64,000 nucleotides of DNA from Dillenia suffruticosa (Eukaryota; Streptophyta; Magnoliopsida; Dilleniales; Dilleniaceae), in the NCBI GenBank assembly GCA_033439265.1, contig JAVTVX010000026.1, positions 7,317,001 through 7,381,000 of the forward strand, given 5' to 3'. The translations under genes were made by a program, and so were the position numbers. A model generated the notes under the pieces. That model did not search any database and was not told the origin of the DNA. It was given only the letters and a program-made list of their open reading frames with translations. Positions 47,230 to 59,149 of this stretch are shown piece after piece; the first letter of the stretch is position 1; each line of letters opens with the position of its first letter.

Positions 47230-47510
47230 AGTATTTTGCCGAGTCTATGAGAAATGTTGGATATGGGAGGAATGAATATGTTGATAGAGATATGGGTGAT
47301 TTGACACTATATTTCTTGCTATAACAGAAATTCAAATATCGAGCAATTTTTCGATTGTATTATAGAAATCAACAGATAGTTTGAGTATATGGACATCCCT
47401 GAAAGGAAAAGGAAGAGACTTGTTGCATGCCAATTAAAAGGTAGCACTTTAGTATAGTGAGAGCAATTGCAATCCAAAGGATTCGAGAAGGAAAAATATT
47501 AGTTTAAATA
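47230..47510 (+). pseudogene. Ty3/gypsy gag relic (short)
   Basis: A frame with FEYMDIPERKRKRLVACQLK followed by EQLQSKG matches the gypsy gag pattern (EYMD-P---K-KLVA--LKG---WWEQLQ). The tryptophans are replaced by a stop. The sequence just upstream carries the expected leader in other frames. Only about 90 codons are recognisable. Confidence 0.5.
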
Positions 47511-48750
47511 TAGTTTCGAATAAAGCAATTGTTGCATGACATTTTTTTTAATTTCAATTATAATTAGATTTTATTTCTGAAATGAATACGTTCATATACT
47601 ATTAGATCATTAATGCTAGTGGACGAGAAAGGCTTGGGAGACTGGAAAGCCGAATTCTAAATTTTTAGCGACTTTTCAAAATTGGAAGTTCAAGAGTCTT
47701 AATAAAATAGAGTCAATCAAATAAAGGATGGTTGGCAACAAAAATCCTTCACAGAAAAATGATTTCTAATCATGACAAAGAGGAAGAACAATTTCCATTT
47801 GAATGTATTCACGCCATACAAGTTGAGAAAATTGAAACTGCATCTGGTTTTGTTGTTGCTAAGCCTATCAATAGGTTTGGCCCCTTTAGTGCACAAGAAG
47901 AAAAGAATGTTGGTTGTAAAGGTGTTCTTGAAGGGGGAAGTTAATCCTCAAACGTACTTGTTGGAGTAGTCAATGACAACAATAATTCAATTCAATACTT
48001 ATGTGGAAAGCAAAGAAGTTAGAGATTTGGAAGTATTAGTAGAGAATAGGATTGAAAATTTTGAAGATACTAATGTTAATAAAGTCATTGATCTTGCTTC
48101 TATTGGTATCATCTTTAACAAAGGGAAAATTTGTGAAATGGGTTCTCAATTTTTTTTTTTTTTTAAGGATATCTTTGTGGGCTTGTAAAAAAGCTAACCA
48201 TGAAGGCAAAAAATTGGGTAATTAGTGATCCTTTTGATCTTAATGTTTGCCAAGAATCCCAAATACATATGGATCATTATGATCAAATCTCTGTATACAT
48301 TGAGAATGGGGCTATTACGTCAAATGTCAGTTATGCAAATTAGAAAGAATGAAGCACTTAAGCATGCTGTGTTACTTAGTTCAAAAAAAGGGGGATGGGT
48401 TGAAGGATTTACCGAAACACATGTTTTTCTTGATTGGTTTCAAGGGAGGTAAAGCTTGGAAGGATCAAAGGGCTTCTAAAGATGAAAATAAAGTTGATAC
48501 GTCACATTCTTGGCTCTCTTGAATTGAACTCGAGGTTTAGGTTTTTTTTAGGTTAAAGGGTTTAACATGGAGCATATTGCCTGTTAGGACGTACTTAATG
48601 ACTAGAACACTACCATGTCTTGGCAAGAAACAAGTTTCAATCTAAAAGTTAGAGAAAATATAAAAATCGGTGAGATACTTTACAATGATACCTCTAAAAT
48701 TTAAAGATACCTCTAAAACATAAATGGAAGTTTTATAGAATAGTGATTAG
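47511..48750. other. Unassigned block with short plus-strand frames
   Basis: Several plus-strand frames of 65-75 codons run one after another (47,732-48,452) in different frames. That pattern fits a degraded coding region, probably the continuation of the gypsy relic, but I recognise no protease, RT or other motif. Confidence 0.35.
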
Positions 48751-48751
48751 A

Positions 48752-49150
48752 CTTGTTTTATTGCATCGATCTGAATGTTAGACAATATCAAATGCACGAG
48801 CTGAAGATGAGAGTTACAGAGATGAAGATGTTAAGATGGATATGCAGACATACAAGAATGGACAAAATAAGAAACGAGTGTATCGGTGAAAAAGTTGGGA
48901 TTGCACCTATTAAGGAAAAATTGAAAGAAACACGATTAAGATATTATGGATACTTATATGGCAACCAATAGAGACTCCAATTATGTTATATGAGATTATG
49001 ACAAATACTTATATTAACCAACGGAGAAGGAGACCTAAGAAAATTTGATTATTAATAATAAAATATTATATGAATTATCTAAATATAAATAAAGATATGA
49101 TACAAGATAGAGTACAATGACGTAAAAGTATCCATATTGCTAATCTCGCT
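48752..49150 (+). pseudogene. RTE-type LINE, C-terminal relic
   Basis: The frame at 48,753-48,971 contains LKMRVTEMKMLRWICRHTRM, DKIRNECIGEKVGIAPIKEK and ETRLRYYGYL, the conserved end of plant RTE-clade reverse transcriptase ORFs. After a stop, RRRRPKK and the final segment near 49,120 (IHIANL) can still be followed. The rest of the element is missing. Confidence 0.8.
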
Positions 49151-50589
49151 TAGTGGAATAAAATATAATTATTGTTGTCATTTAAAGAAAACAATTTTAT
49201 AAATAAGTATATAATATGAAATAGAATATAATGGTTTAAAAGGATCCATATAACTGCTCTATTTATTGGGATAAATGGTTGATTCTTGTTGTTTGAATGC
49301 TCTACAATGATAAAGGACCCTATATTTATAAAATGAAAAGACAATATACTCTTTATTAAGCAAATAATTCCTTAAAAAAAATCCTAAAATTAAAATAATT
49401 TGTAAACAATAATTATTGAAAAATAAGTATACTTGATGCGTAAAGCCTTTCCTTCATCGTAGACTAACTAACTTCCTTTAAAACACTCTTTTTAGAATAA
49501 TCATCTAACTCTTAATCGACTAACTCTTGTTGAGAATCTGTTCATAGCTGGCAATCGATAAGACATATCACATTCAACATAATGCTTTGCATTAGTTTTT
49601 AACTAATTTAAGGTATGACAATCGACACAGATAACATTTCAATAGGGTTATGATAATAATGTTATTTCAATGAAATCTAGGAAAAATTTTTCAAACAAGT
49701 GTGAGAAATTGAGTCCCTTCAATGGGAGGAAAAGTTGACAATTGGGTTATGTTGACAGTTTGGTGGTTAAAGATAAGTGGCACCAATAGTTGTTTGTATT
49801 TTGTGACATTTTGTGTTGTTTTGATGAAAGCAGTTGGGAAAACAAGTGGTAAGATAGAAGATAGTTGGAGCTCTCTGGATAAGTACAAAAGGCAAGTGCC
49901 TATGCGGTTATTGATGTTTTAGGATAGACAAATGATAGGGGCTATTGCACTAATTTTGGAAAACAAAGAAAATGGACAAGTGGCTGCATTAATACAAGTT
50001 GCATGTTAGAATGAGGCAACTATATTATGGTTATTTGTAATACGACTTATAATAATTAGATGCATGTATAAAAAAAGTTATTTCTATCCCTTGAATGGTT
50101 GGGAGTGTGAACCACCATCATTTGTATATAAGAGGACAACAATAGTTGGTGCAGAAAATGTGTAAATTTTTATTGTGATATCCTTATACATTTTAGAGAA
50201 AGTAAATGTTTGGGAAAGGATCAGTATTTTGTATTTGTTATTGATTACATAAATTCTATACCTAATTATGGGTTAAAATTGATTGGAAATACAATTTTTT
50301 AGGTGAGATTTAAATCACATTAGGCAATGAGATTGGAGTACTGAAACTAGGAAATTTTAGGGTGAGAAAAATGCCCGTGATAATTGCTATCTGAGTCATT
50401 ATTAAACGCAAAAAAATTAAATATTACCCTTGCATGGTTGGCATGGTTGTTATGAATTGTGTAGTTTTTGGGAAATCTATATCCTTTACTATAGATATCT
50501 TTATTTACTCAGTTAGATGGTGTAACATATGAATTAGTATTTTTAGTGACATTTATAAGGTAACTAAGTGCAATGATAAATTATGGGTT
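49151..50589. other. Intergenic DNA, probable retroelement debris
   Basis: A second A/T-rich tail resembling the preceding RTE end lies at 49,160-49,290. The 66-codon frame at 49,722 has no domain. The part from about 50,150 may be the leader of the gypsy relic that follows. Confidence 0.4.
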
Positions 50590-51260
50590 ATCTAACGCTA
50601 ATAGTTCACCCATTGATGTCATGAAAGAGAATTTTCTTAAAGTTGAAGAGGAAATAGTATTGTTGAGACGGACGATTCCCAATGTTCATGGATTTTAACC
50701 ACTGGCAATCCACTCTAAGGTGAAAATTTCTAAGACAAAGGCCTTTACCATCATTAGATCCAAAGACATTGGAGAATTTTTTTAGGGATATGGAGAAGTA
50801 TCTTAAGATTGCTAATATTCTGAAGAATTTATAGTTAATGATTATTTAAATGTATCTCATATAGGATAGCAAGTTGAGATAACAACTCAAGTATGAGATG
50901 ACATCAATGCGATTAGATTTAGGATTGAGATATGAGAAAATTTTGCTAAAAGGAGTCGATGGATCAATTCTTCACTTGTAATACGACTTGAGTTACAAGG
51001 TTTAATTTAAGAAAATTAAAACATACCAAGAGAGTATATAAAAGAATTTACTTCCTGATGTTGGATTTATAAAATATGTTAGAGGAAGATAAAGATTTTA
51101 ATGTTATGGTAGAATTATAACCTTCAGTACACGAGCTAATTAGATAACGGGTGAAAGATTTATCATGTGCATATACATATAAGCATTTTATCATGTTTTG
51201 GCATATGTACGATACTTTATCTCTTATGTTTACATTGTTTGTACATGCTAAATTAGAGAT
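50590..51260 (+). pseudogene. Ty3/gypsy gag relic
   Basis: Spread over shifting frames are KISKTKAFTIIRSKDIGEFF, a LRWQLKYEM-like block, KHTKRVYKRIYFLMLDL and EEDKDFNVMVEL. These follow the order of plant gypsy gag (PKAF-G-RD--EI--FL, then a region ending in REYV-EF--LML-IP-M-EED-LF-F--GL-P). Stops and frameshifts are numerous. Confidence 0.7.
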
Positions 51261-51352
51261 TTTGACCAAATTGTAGTATGAGAATCTAAGTATTGGTTAA
51301 AGGAATAAAGTTTGGCATGGTTAAATAATAGACTATAGTTGTAGAGTAGTTC

Positions 51353-51447
51353 TAAGGGGATATCTTAGTAGTCACAACTCCCTCTTTAACCAGGTGATAT
51401 CAAGTTCAAATTTCGATATAATCAAAAAAGAAAGAAAGAAAAAAAAA
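51353..51447 (+). mobile_element. Short SINE-like insertion with long target repeat
   Basis: A 95-bp insert ends in an AAAGAAAGAAA tract. ACTATAGTTG(T/C)AGAGT(A/T)GTT flanks it at 51,332-51,350 and 51,448-51,466. The insert contains GATATCAAGTTCAAATTTC, a B-box-like stretch. It is likely a truncated SINE. Confidence 0.55.
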
Positions 51448-51456
51448 ACTATAGTT

Positions 51457-51771
51457 GCAGAGTTGTTTCAAGGCACAAGAAAGTTTGAACTAAGTTTTAA
51501 AGGCATGGAATCAATCCCACGTCGAGAAAGTTTTATCTTACTCTTGTATTTTCATATCTCTAGAAAACACCTCAAACATTTCAACACACTTAAATAGCTC
51601 GATATTGTTAGTGGTAGAGTTGTTTCAAGGCAAAAGAAAGTTTGAACTAAGTATTAGAGACATGGAATCAATCCTATGTCGAGAAAGTTTTGTCTTACTC
51701 TTGTATTTTCATATCTCTAGAAAACACCTCAAACATTTCAACACACTTAAATAGCTCGATATTGTTAGTGG
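51457..51771 (+). repeat. Tandem duplication, two units of about 157 bp
   Basis: Each unit contains GAAAGTTTGAACTAAGT, GGAATCAATCC and AACACCTCAAACATTTCAAC and ends TCGATATTGTTAGTG. The units begin at about 51,457 and 51,614 and are about 93% identical by eye. Confidence 0.9.
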
Positions 51772-51829
51772 ATGGTGGGACACATTTCTTTCGTTATGGC
51801 AACACAAGTGAAAGACTATATTCAAACAA

Positions 51830-54800
51830 CTTAAAGGGGTGAATAGATTGTTTTGCACTTTTTAGTTTTTCTAGAAGTTTAAGAGTTTAATGACAGAGAA
51901 GAGAATGAAGAAAGAAAGAAGACTTGACAAAGAATGTTATAGTGGTTTCACTTTTCTTGGTATACCTCAACTACCATGTTACACCTAAATTTTGAATCCA
52001 TTATTCTATTTCAAAAATAGTACAACAACTAACTTGAACATATGCTAATTAAATCTCACCAAGGGTTTATCTCAAACACTTAATACTATGTTATACAGAT
52101 GCTAGTTAATCTAACTCTTTTTCAAGACAATTAAATCCTTGACCAAGAAGACCTTTTATTCTAGTCAGTTACAAGTGTGAGAAGAGAAAAATAAGATTAC
52201 AATCTTGAATCTTGATATTCAGATGCGATCTTTGTGGTCCGACACAATATAACTCAGAAAATTAAAGTAAGGATAAATTACATTATTTTCCCTTATAGTT
52301 TTACCAAAAACCATATACCACCCCTATATTTTAAAAATATCCACTTATTCCATGTGATTTTAAAAAATATGTAAAGTGACAGAAATGGCCAAATTTCATG
52401 GAGACCGAGAAGCATGCACGAAAAATATTGAGTTGGCATATAAGATTAATTTTTTTTAATTAAAATTACCCGAATTCAACCAACAGGTTAAAACTTAAAT
52501 TCTCTCTTTTCTCTCTCCTCTCCGATCTGTTGCCAGCATTAGCAATGGCTGTCATGGAAATCAAGCCCCAATCTTCTCTCTCCTTCTCTCTCTTTCCTTT
52601 GTTGCCTATAACAACAAGCCCCCTTTCCTTCTCTTTCTGTTGCTAGCAGCAACAACCCCCTCCCTCTCTTTTTCCCTCGTCTCCTCTCCTTCTCTGGATG
52701 TGCTGTGACAACAAGTGGGCTCATTGCTTGGCTATTAAAAGACAAAAGGCAAAAGTTCATCACAAATTGGAAAAAAGGGGTGTTTAACAACATAGAAGCA
52801 ATGTAAATTGGTATTGCACGATTTTCATCTAAATGCAACATCGTTGTCATTTATTTATCCTAGGAGGGTTTTGCTATTATCTGTTTGACAATGCATGAGA
52901 TAGGTATGCTGATAGTATAATACAATATCTAAGTCTGAGGATATCAGCATCAAACATTACCAATGTTATGGTCAACAAAAGTAGCATACATTAGTTGGCT
53001 ATTGCAAGAATACGCAGCATAAGATATTGGTATAGACAGCACGTCTTGTGGCATCCATTGGAAACATAAATCACATTTAATAACTTCACTTCAACAAAAC
53101 TTTACACAACAAAATTTTTTCCTCTTGTACCTATATGGTTTATCTTGGAAGTATCATAGACTGCTAGCTGTGTCTCATGACATACCAACAAACGGACTTG
53201 ATCGAAGTGAAATTATACACGGGTGTTACTAGGGGCCTTTCTAGCAGGCAATTGAATTGTTATTGATTTTCTTTTATCCCATGAATTAGTATTCCAGAAG
53301 CAAATCTACATAATGGAACAAGTACATGAGTTCCAAACTTCTAATGTCTCAGATAATCATAAGAGGGAACCAAGCAAGGACCTAGAAGGAACATAAGGTT
53401 TTGAAGCCAAATAACATAAAGGAGTTCTCACAAAGATAAGCATGGATATCAGAGCCTTCACCCTTACAAAGAACAAAATTCTTGTCAGAAATCCAAGCTG
53501 GTTAGGAAAGGGGGTATAAAGTATTATTAGTATCCAAAAGATTAATTAATATATTGAAACTAAAAATTTTTCATAATTTTTCTATCACCCATGACATGAA
53601 TTTGAAATGGTAATTCTCGCATGCTTCTTTCTATGGATGGTCAAGGGCAATTGTAACTAGGGTTTAATGACTACTGAGAGCACAATCGTTTTGGATTGTG
53701 AATTAGGGGAGAAATTACAGAGGATCGAAGCCAAAAAAGTATTGGGTAGAAAATTGGGTTTCAAAATTTGCTTCTTTCTTTCTTGCTTTTGCTCCATAGA
53801 AGAATTACAACAAGAATTATAGCAACAGCCTTGACATGCTTCTTTCTTGTTGTTGCTCCGCGTATAGCAAAAATTTTGTATATTTTAGAGAAATTACGGT
53901 AGCAATAGAAGCCTTGGCGGTGTTGCAAGTGGCCAACAAGTGGCGGCACTGTCCTATGTGGTCTCGTATTTTTGTTGACCATCGCCCCCATAGCCTCTTT
54001 CTCACTCCTCTAAACCACTTCTCACTTTTTTTCTCTAAAATAGGAGAGGAAATGAGAAAGTGAAAGAGGAGAGTCAAACATTTTAAGAGAGGTATAATGG
54101 GTATTTTATGTGTCTCCTTTACGTCTCTGTTACTTTTACATATTTCGGTTTACTTGCCACATTTTTTAAAAATACAAGAGAATAAGTGGATATTTTTAAA
54201 CTATGGGGATAGTATATGGTTTTTGGTAAAACCATAGGGAAAAAATGTAATTTACCCTTAAAACAATGAAAATCTTTAATACACCTGAACTCAATAAATT
54301 TGATTCAAAAGGTGTTTGATATTCAATTGATATTGTATTTATATTCTCTTTTGATAATCTAGTCATTTGAGAACATTTAATGTTGAATTGTAGTTGTTGA
54401 GGGGTGGTTTAGGCTTTATTTATGGCTTGAACAGTTTCTCTGAATAATTAACCATTACTTACAACGAGTTAACTACTTTTTCTTCATGAGTTGACTAATA
54501 TTTGAATTTCTTCAACTTCTGGTTAGGATGAGTCGAATGCCTCTATGTGATGAGTCGATTGCCTCTCGATTTTGTTTTGAAATCTGAGCTCGAATTCAAA
54601 ATTATATCAACATAACTATTTCTTTGTGTTAACATAACTCCTACCTTGCTTAAGATTTGCTCGTTAGTTCTAGTGAAAGTCAACTTGCGTTTTTCATGAG
54701 TCGATTGCCTTTCAATACTGCTCAAACCTCTAGCCTTTGGAGACTTGGTTATGTTGACATAACTACTTTCTTACATCAACATAAATTCTGGTACTTAATT

Positions 54801-55990
54801 ATTTTTGCTTTAAGCTTTGCATGAATTGACTTGGACTTTTTTGTGAGCTGACTATCGCCTGTTCCTATTTATGTGTGTATGCATCGTGTAATGTGTAGGA
54901 TGGTTTACAAAATTCCTAGTGTTAGCTTAGTGCATTTTGGCTCAAGCTATATTGTATTTGGCTCGGTGCAAGTAGGTTTGCTTATGCTTGGCTAGTAGTG
55001 TGTAGAGCATCACATGCATGACCTATACAAGTCGACTTAGGATGTAATGTGAGGTGTCTTGTGAGTCATTCTACATCTAGGAGATTTTATGTCGATATAA
55101 CTATTTTCTTGTTTAGACATAACTTTGTTTCTATTTAGAATTTTTCTAAATCCTAGATGGGTGAGTCAACATATGGCTAAATTGTGTTGACATAGAACTT
55201 TCTCTTTTATCAACAAAACTTTTTTGTGTGATGCTTTATGTCATGCCCAGTGCCATGATATGTATCATGACCAGTGTCGTGGCTTGTGTCGTGACATAGT
55301 GTAGCTCGTATCATGCTCTATGTTATGGCTCGTGTCATGATATGTCGTGGCTTGTATCATGGCTCATGTAGCTCGTGTCATCCATGTGCCTTGGCATGCT
55401 GTGGCTCGTACTAAGACTTGTGCTATGGCATGTGCCTTGGCTTGTGATACACTCATTTTTTTAAATTCTTCTAGTGTAAGTCAACTTGGGGTAATATGTA
55501 AGTTGACTTAGCCTATTGCATGACTTAACATTTAAGATTTGGCCTATGTCTTAACATGTGCTATGGCTCATGCCATTATGTACTGTGGTTCAAGACATAT
55601 CTTAAAGCCTTGTACCTTATGACCTAGCATATGAGTGTTCTTGTAGTTTAGTGTATGTATTGACTTATGTTAGTTGATTTATGGTTTATATCATGTTAAT
55701 TTGACCTGTATATGATGTCTTCTATTTTTTATTTTTACCCTTAACGTTTTAAACGTTCGACCGTTATCACTTTGAATTTTAGTTCTATTGCTCTATAGGA
55801 TAAGTGAGTTAACTGTTCCTTTGGGGTGAATCGACATGAGTAACTTACTTCTTAAGTTTAGTTTGCCTATAGTTCATGGTGAGTCGACTTAGGTTCCTAC
55901 ATGAATTAACTAGACTAACATTTTGTCTAAACTTAAGGCTATTCTAAATTTAGTAAGTCGACTTGTGTTCAAGGATCGACTACTCTACGT
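51830..55990 (+). repeat. Composite module C: head plus GTCGAC array
   Basis: The head has GGGGTGAATAG (51,836), TTATAGTGGTTTCAC (51,936) and AAAATAGTACAACAAC (52,013), the same order as modules B and D. A 2 kb element with inverted ends (52,268-54,260) separates the head from the array. The array (54,460-55,990) carries GAGTCGACTTAGG, AGTCAACTTGG, TGTTGACAT and GAGTCGATTG variants, more than 20 in total. Within it, 55,240-55,450 has its own tandem run of GTGTCATG/GGCTCGTG words. Confidence 0.55.
52268..54260. mobile_element. 2 kb element with about 130-bp inverted termini
   Basis: The ends are TAAGGATAAATTACATT and the complement of TTAAGGGTAAATTACATT. The inverted match continues through GTTTTACCAAAAACCATATA and AAAAATATCCACTTATTC for about 130 bp. 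The interior has no transposase; it holds CT-rich coding-like blocks near 52,500-52,720 and 53,760-54,060 that partly mirror each other. This end type is common in plant Mutator-like or related DNA transposons. The target repeat is unclear. Confidence 0.7.
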
Positions 55991-56159
55991 CTAAGTTTTA
56001 TATATATGTTTTTTATCATTCCTAACTCATTATAATATCTTTCAAACTAATCTTTCATTAATCTAACTTATTATGTTCATCATATACTTATCATAGCCCA
56101 TCATTTGTTTATCATCAAAATTATTTTTATCAACAACAAAAATGCAATACCTTACCCTA

Positions 56160-58865
56160 GACAGGGCCATGATTCCAAAATTGTTAGTTTTAGATTCCTA
56201 ATTTGAGGAATCAAAACTAAAACTTAAAGGGGCGATTTTGATTTCGAAACCAAATTTGATTGATTCCAATTTTAAATGGTTATGATTTTAAATAATTTCG
56301 ATTTTAGAACTAAAACTATAAAAAATAAAAATAAATGATGAAAAATTAAAAAAAGGAAGAGTTTGAACTCCATTTTTTTTCTTCCAAATATTAAACTGAC
56401 TATGTATTCTTATGAGATATAGAGAAACAAAATCTACATAATTCACTTTTCTTTTTACCCCTTACTTCACAGTAGCTCAATTGTTGTCCTCGCCTTCCGC
56501 ACTATTGTTGGTTGTTCCTTTGAAATCAAAGAATTTGGATTTAATTGATTGGACATTTTCTTTTTATCGATACTTCACTTTAATCCAATCTTGATTTTCA
56601 TGTTTGAGCTTCCAAATTTGTTGGTGTCAAGTTGGAGTGATGTTCATCTAATATTAAGCCATCAACAGTAAATGATTGCTTGTCACAATCATACTCACTA
56701 GATAGAATTTGCTTAACAATTAATGATAAGATTAGAAATTGATTCTTAAGATCTTTCCACCAATGTAAAATGTCTAATTTTTCTCTATTTATATTATTAA
56801 TCTCAAAAGTAATCCTTAAATATGAATCAAGTTCGGTAAATGTAACTTGGTCATTTTTTTATAATTTTTGTAAGTATTACATAATTTAATTAAAAGATAT
56901 ATTGGTGCTACCTGATGTGATAGATCAGAAAGTTAAATACCATAAAATTTAATATATTTAATAGATAATTCTAATATTTTGTTTTTAACATTATATTTTA
57001 TATAACCAACATCCATACGAGATCGAAAAGATTCATTTTCAAATCCATCATCCTAGACATCATAATATACATTCAAATACTCAATTAATCCATCTAATAT
57101 CATGGCCAAAAAAAATAGCAACCAAATTAATAAGTATATTATAATAAAAATATTTATTTAATTTTAACTTCATTTTCTTAATGCAATCACACAATAAATC
57201 ATTTATCGCTATACTTTGTAAAAATTTGGATGACATTAAGCATTTTATTACAACCAAATAACAAGTTCGGTAATGGATCTGAATAAATTAACAGTAACAT
57301 TATATAAAAAAAAAACTTTTGGTATTTGTAAAATTTTTCACAAGATTTCCTTTGTTGTGGAAATAAATGCAAATTTAATACTATTTCAAAAAAATGTACA
57401 CAAAAGATGTCTATATAAAAAATTATGAATTTAATAATTTATATGTTGAATGTTATCCCATCATGCTGAATTTTCGTGATCTCATTCCATTCTGTAGACA
57501 ATTTTTCCTTTTTTCAAATCTTTTTTATTTTTTTATAAATAAAACATAACACTTTTAATAGTAACCAAATTTATATCAAGTTTTTAAAAACCGTTTTTCG
57601 CACTTAAATTTAAAATATGGTATACACATCTAATATAAAAAAAACTAATATTAGAAGTTGGTTTATATAAACTAGCAAAACTATCAAAAGATGCACTATT
57701 AGCACTGATATTGTCAAAAGAGATAGAAATTTTTTTTCCAACAAATTATATTTCTCTAAAATAGTTATAATCATTCGAAATGATTAAATGCGTTTTCAGA
57801 ATATTTAACAAAACCAAAATTTTTGCCAAAATTAACAAAAATACCTTTAACACAAACTAATTTAGCATATCATCTCTATTTTTATCAATATTATATTAAA
57901 TAAGTCATAATGGGAAGAGATATACTTACTAATTTGTGATTAAATTTGATAGATACCCCACTCTCCTGAATGCTTCTATTTTGTGTGCTTTATTAGCGGT
58001 CCATGGTCACCTCCATTTCCTTAATTAAACGTTGAGCAATACTTGCATTGAGCCCTAAACTCACCGAATCCAACTTGAATTTTAGTATAATGTATTTTGA
58101 AAATATCATATCTTAACTTATTTTCTATTTCTTCCTCATATTAGACTCCACCAATATTGTGTATAGGATGGTATTGATTTTCTTCGATATAATGTGAGTG
58201 AAAATTTGGATTTAACTGATCATTATCAATATATCATTCGATATAGTCAATGCCTTCAAATAGCTTGTCGATGGAGTTGTTATGAAAATCTCTCATCGAA
58301 AATTTGGTTCAATTTGAAATTGTACGATTTTGCCCTTATCATTGCTTGAATTGCTTGTCATTTATCACTTTTTAATAAATAAAAAGTATGAATGTATAAG
58401 AAATCATAATTAATGTAACATATATTATATGTATGATAACAAAAATATTAGTAATTTTGAGAAAAACTGAGAATGAGAGGTTGATAAAACGTTAGAATTA
58501 TTGAGAGAATGTAGAGAGATAGAAATTTGGATTTGATGAGAAAAGAAAGGCAAAAGGTGATATGTATTTATATAAAAAAAATTTAAAATTTAAAATTTAT
58601 GAATGTTTAAATTTACCCGTTTGAAATTTAAAATTTATATTTTTTTAATTTTTTAAAACTAATTAAAGGTTTCGTAGAAGCCCTGCATCCATAAACTTGG
58701 AAGTAGTAGTAGCTATTAAAATTGCTGTACAACAACTATCAAATAAAAAAAATATTTTTAAAATTCCATTGTTTGAATCTTTAAGCACAGTTTCGATTCT
58801 GTTTCTTGAAACGTGAATCGGTCAATGGTTTTTAGAACAATCAAGCCGTAGCCATATATGTTAAT
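56160..58865 (-). pseudogene. hAT transposase fossil
   Basis: On the minus strand, a BED-type zinc finger remnant (about 58,090-57,960: CKYCSTFN, then a GDHGPLIKH stretch) precedes a long degraded body. A C-terminal hAT dimerisation block follows (56,790-56,640: KLDILHWWKDLKNQFLILS, then FTVDGLILDEHHSN). The second cysteine-serine rich motif (SxxSxFSTGG) is worn. The left boundary CAGGGCCATGATT (56,162) and the right CCGTAGCCAT (58,845) fit worn hAT ends. Stops are frequent. Confidence 0.75.
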
Positions 58866-59149
58866 GGTGGACCCCACAACCATCATTTTGTTCTTCAAAA
58901 CAAGTTCAAGCATTCAAAACATCTTCACGTTTCTCTTTCCAAAACTCTAAACTTGTTATCCATAGAACTCACACTAAAAACCCTTGATAACTTCACAAAA
59001 CTTTAACTTAACATCAAAATATTCAAACCCAAGAGAAATATATCATAAACCAGGCCTTTAGAAGTATAAAGGTTGAGCTTCAACTCAAGAAAACAAACAA
59101 AAGATCAAGGATGGTGTTTAAGAAGGTAAACGATGATATTATATTCTAA
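58866..59149. other. Short spacer between hAT fossil and module D
   Basis: No coding signal is visible. Confidence 0.4.
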
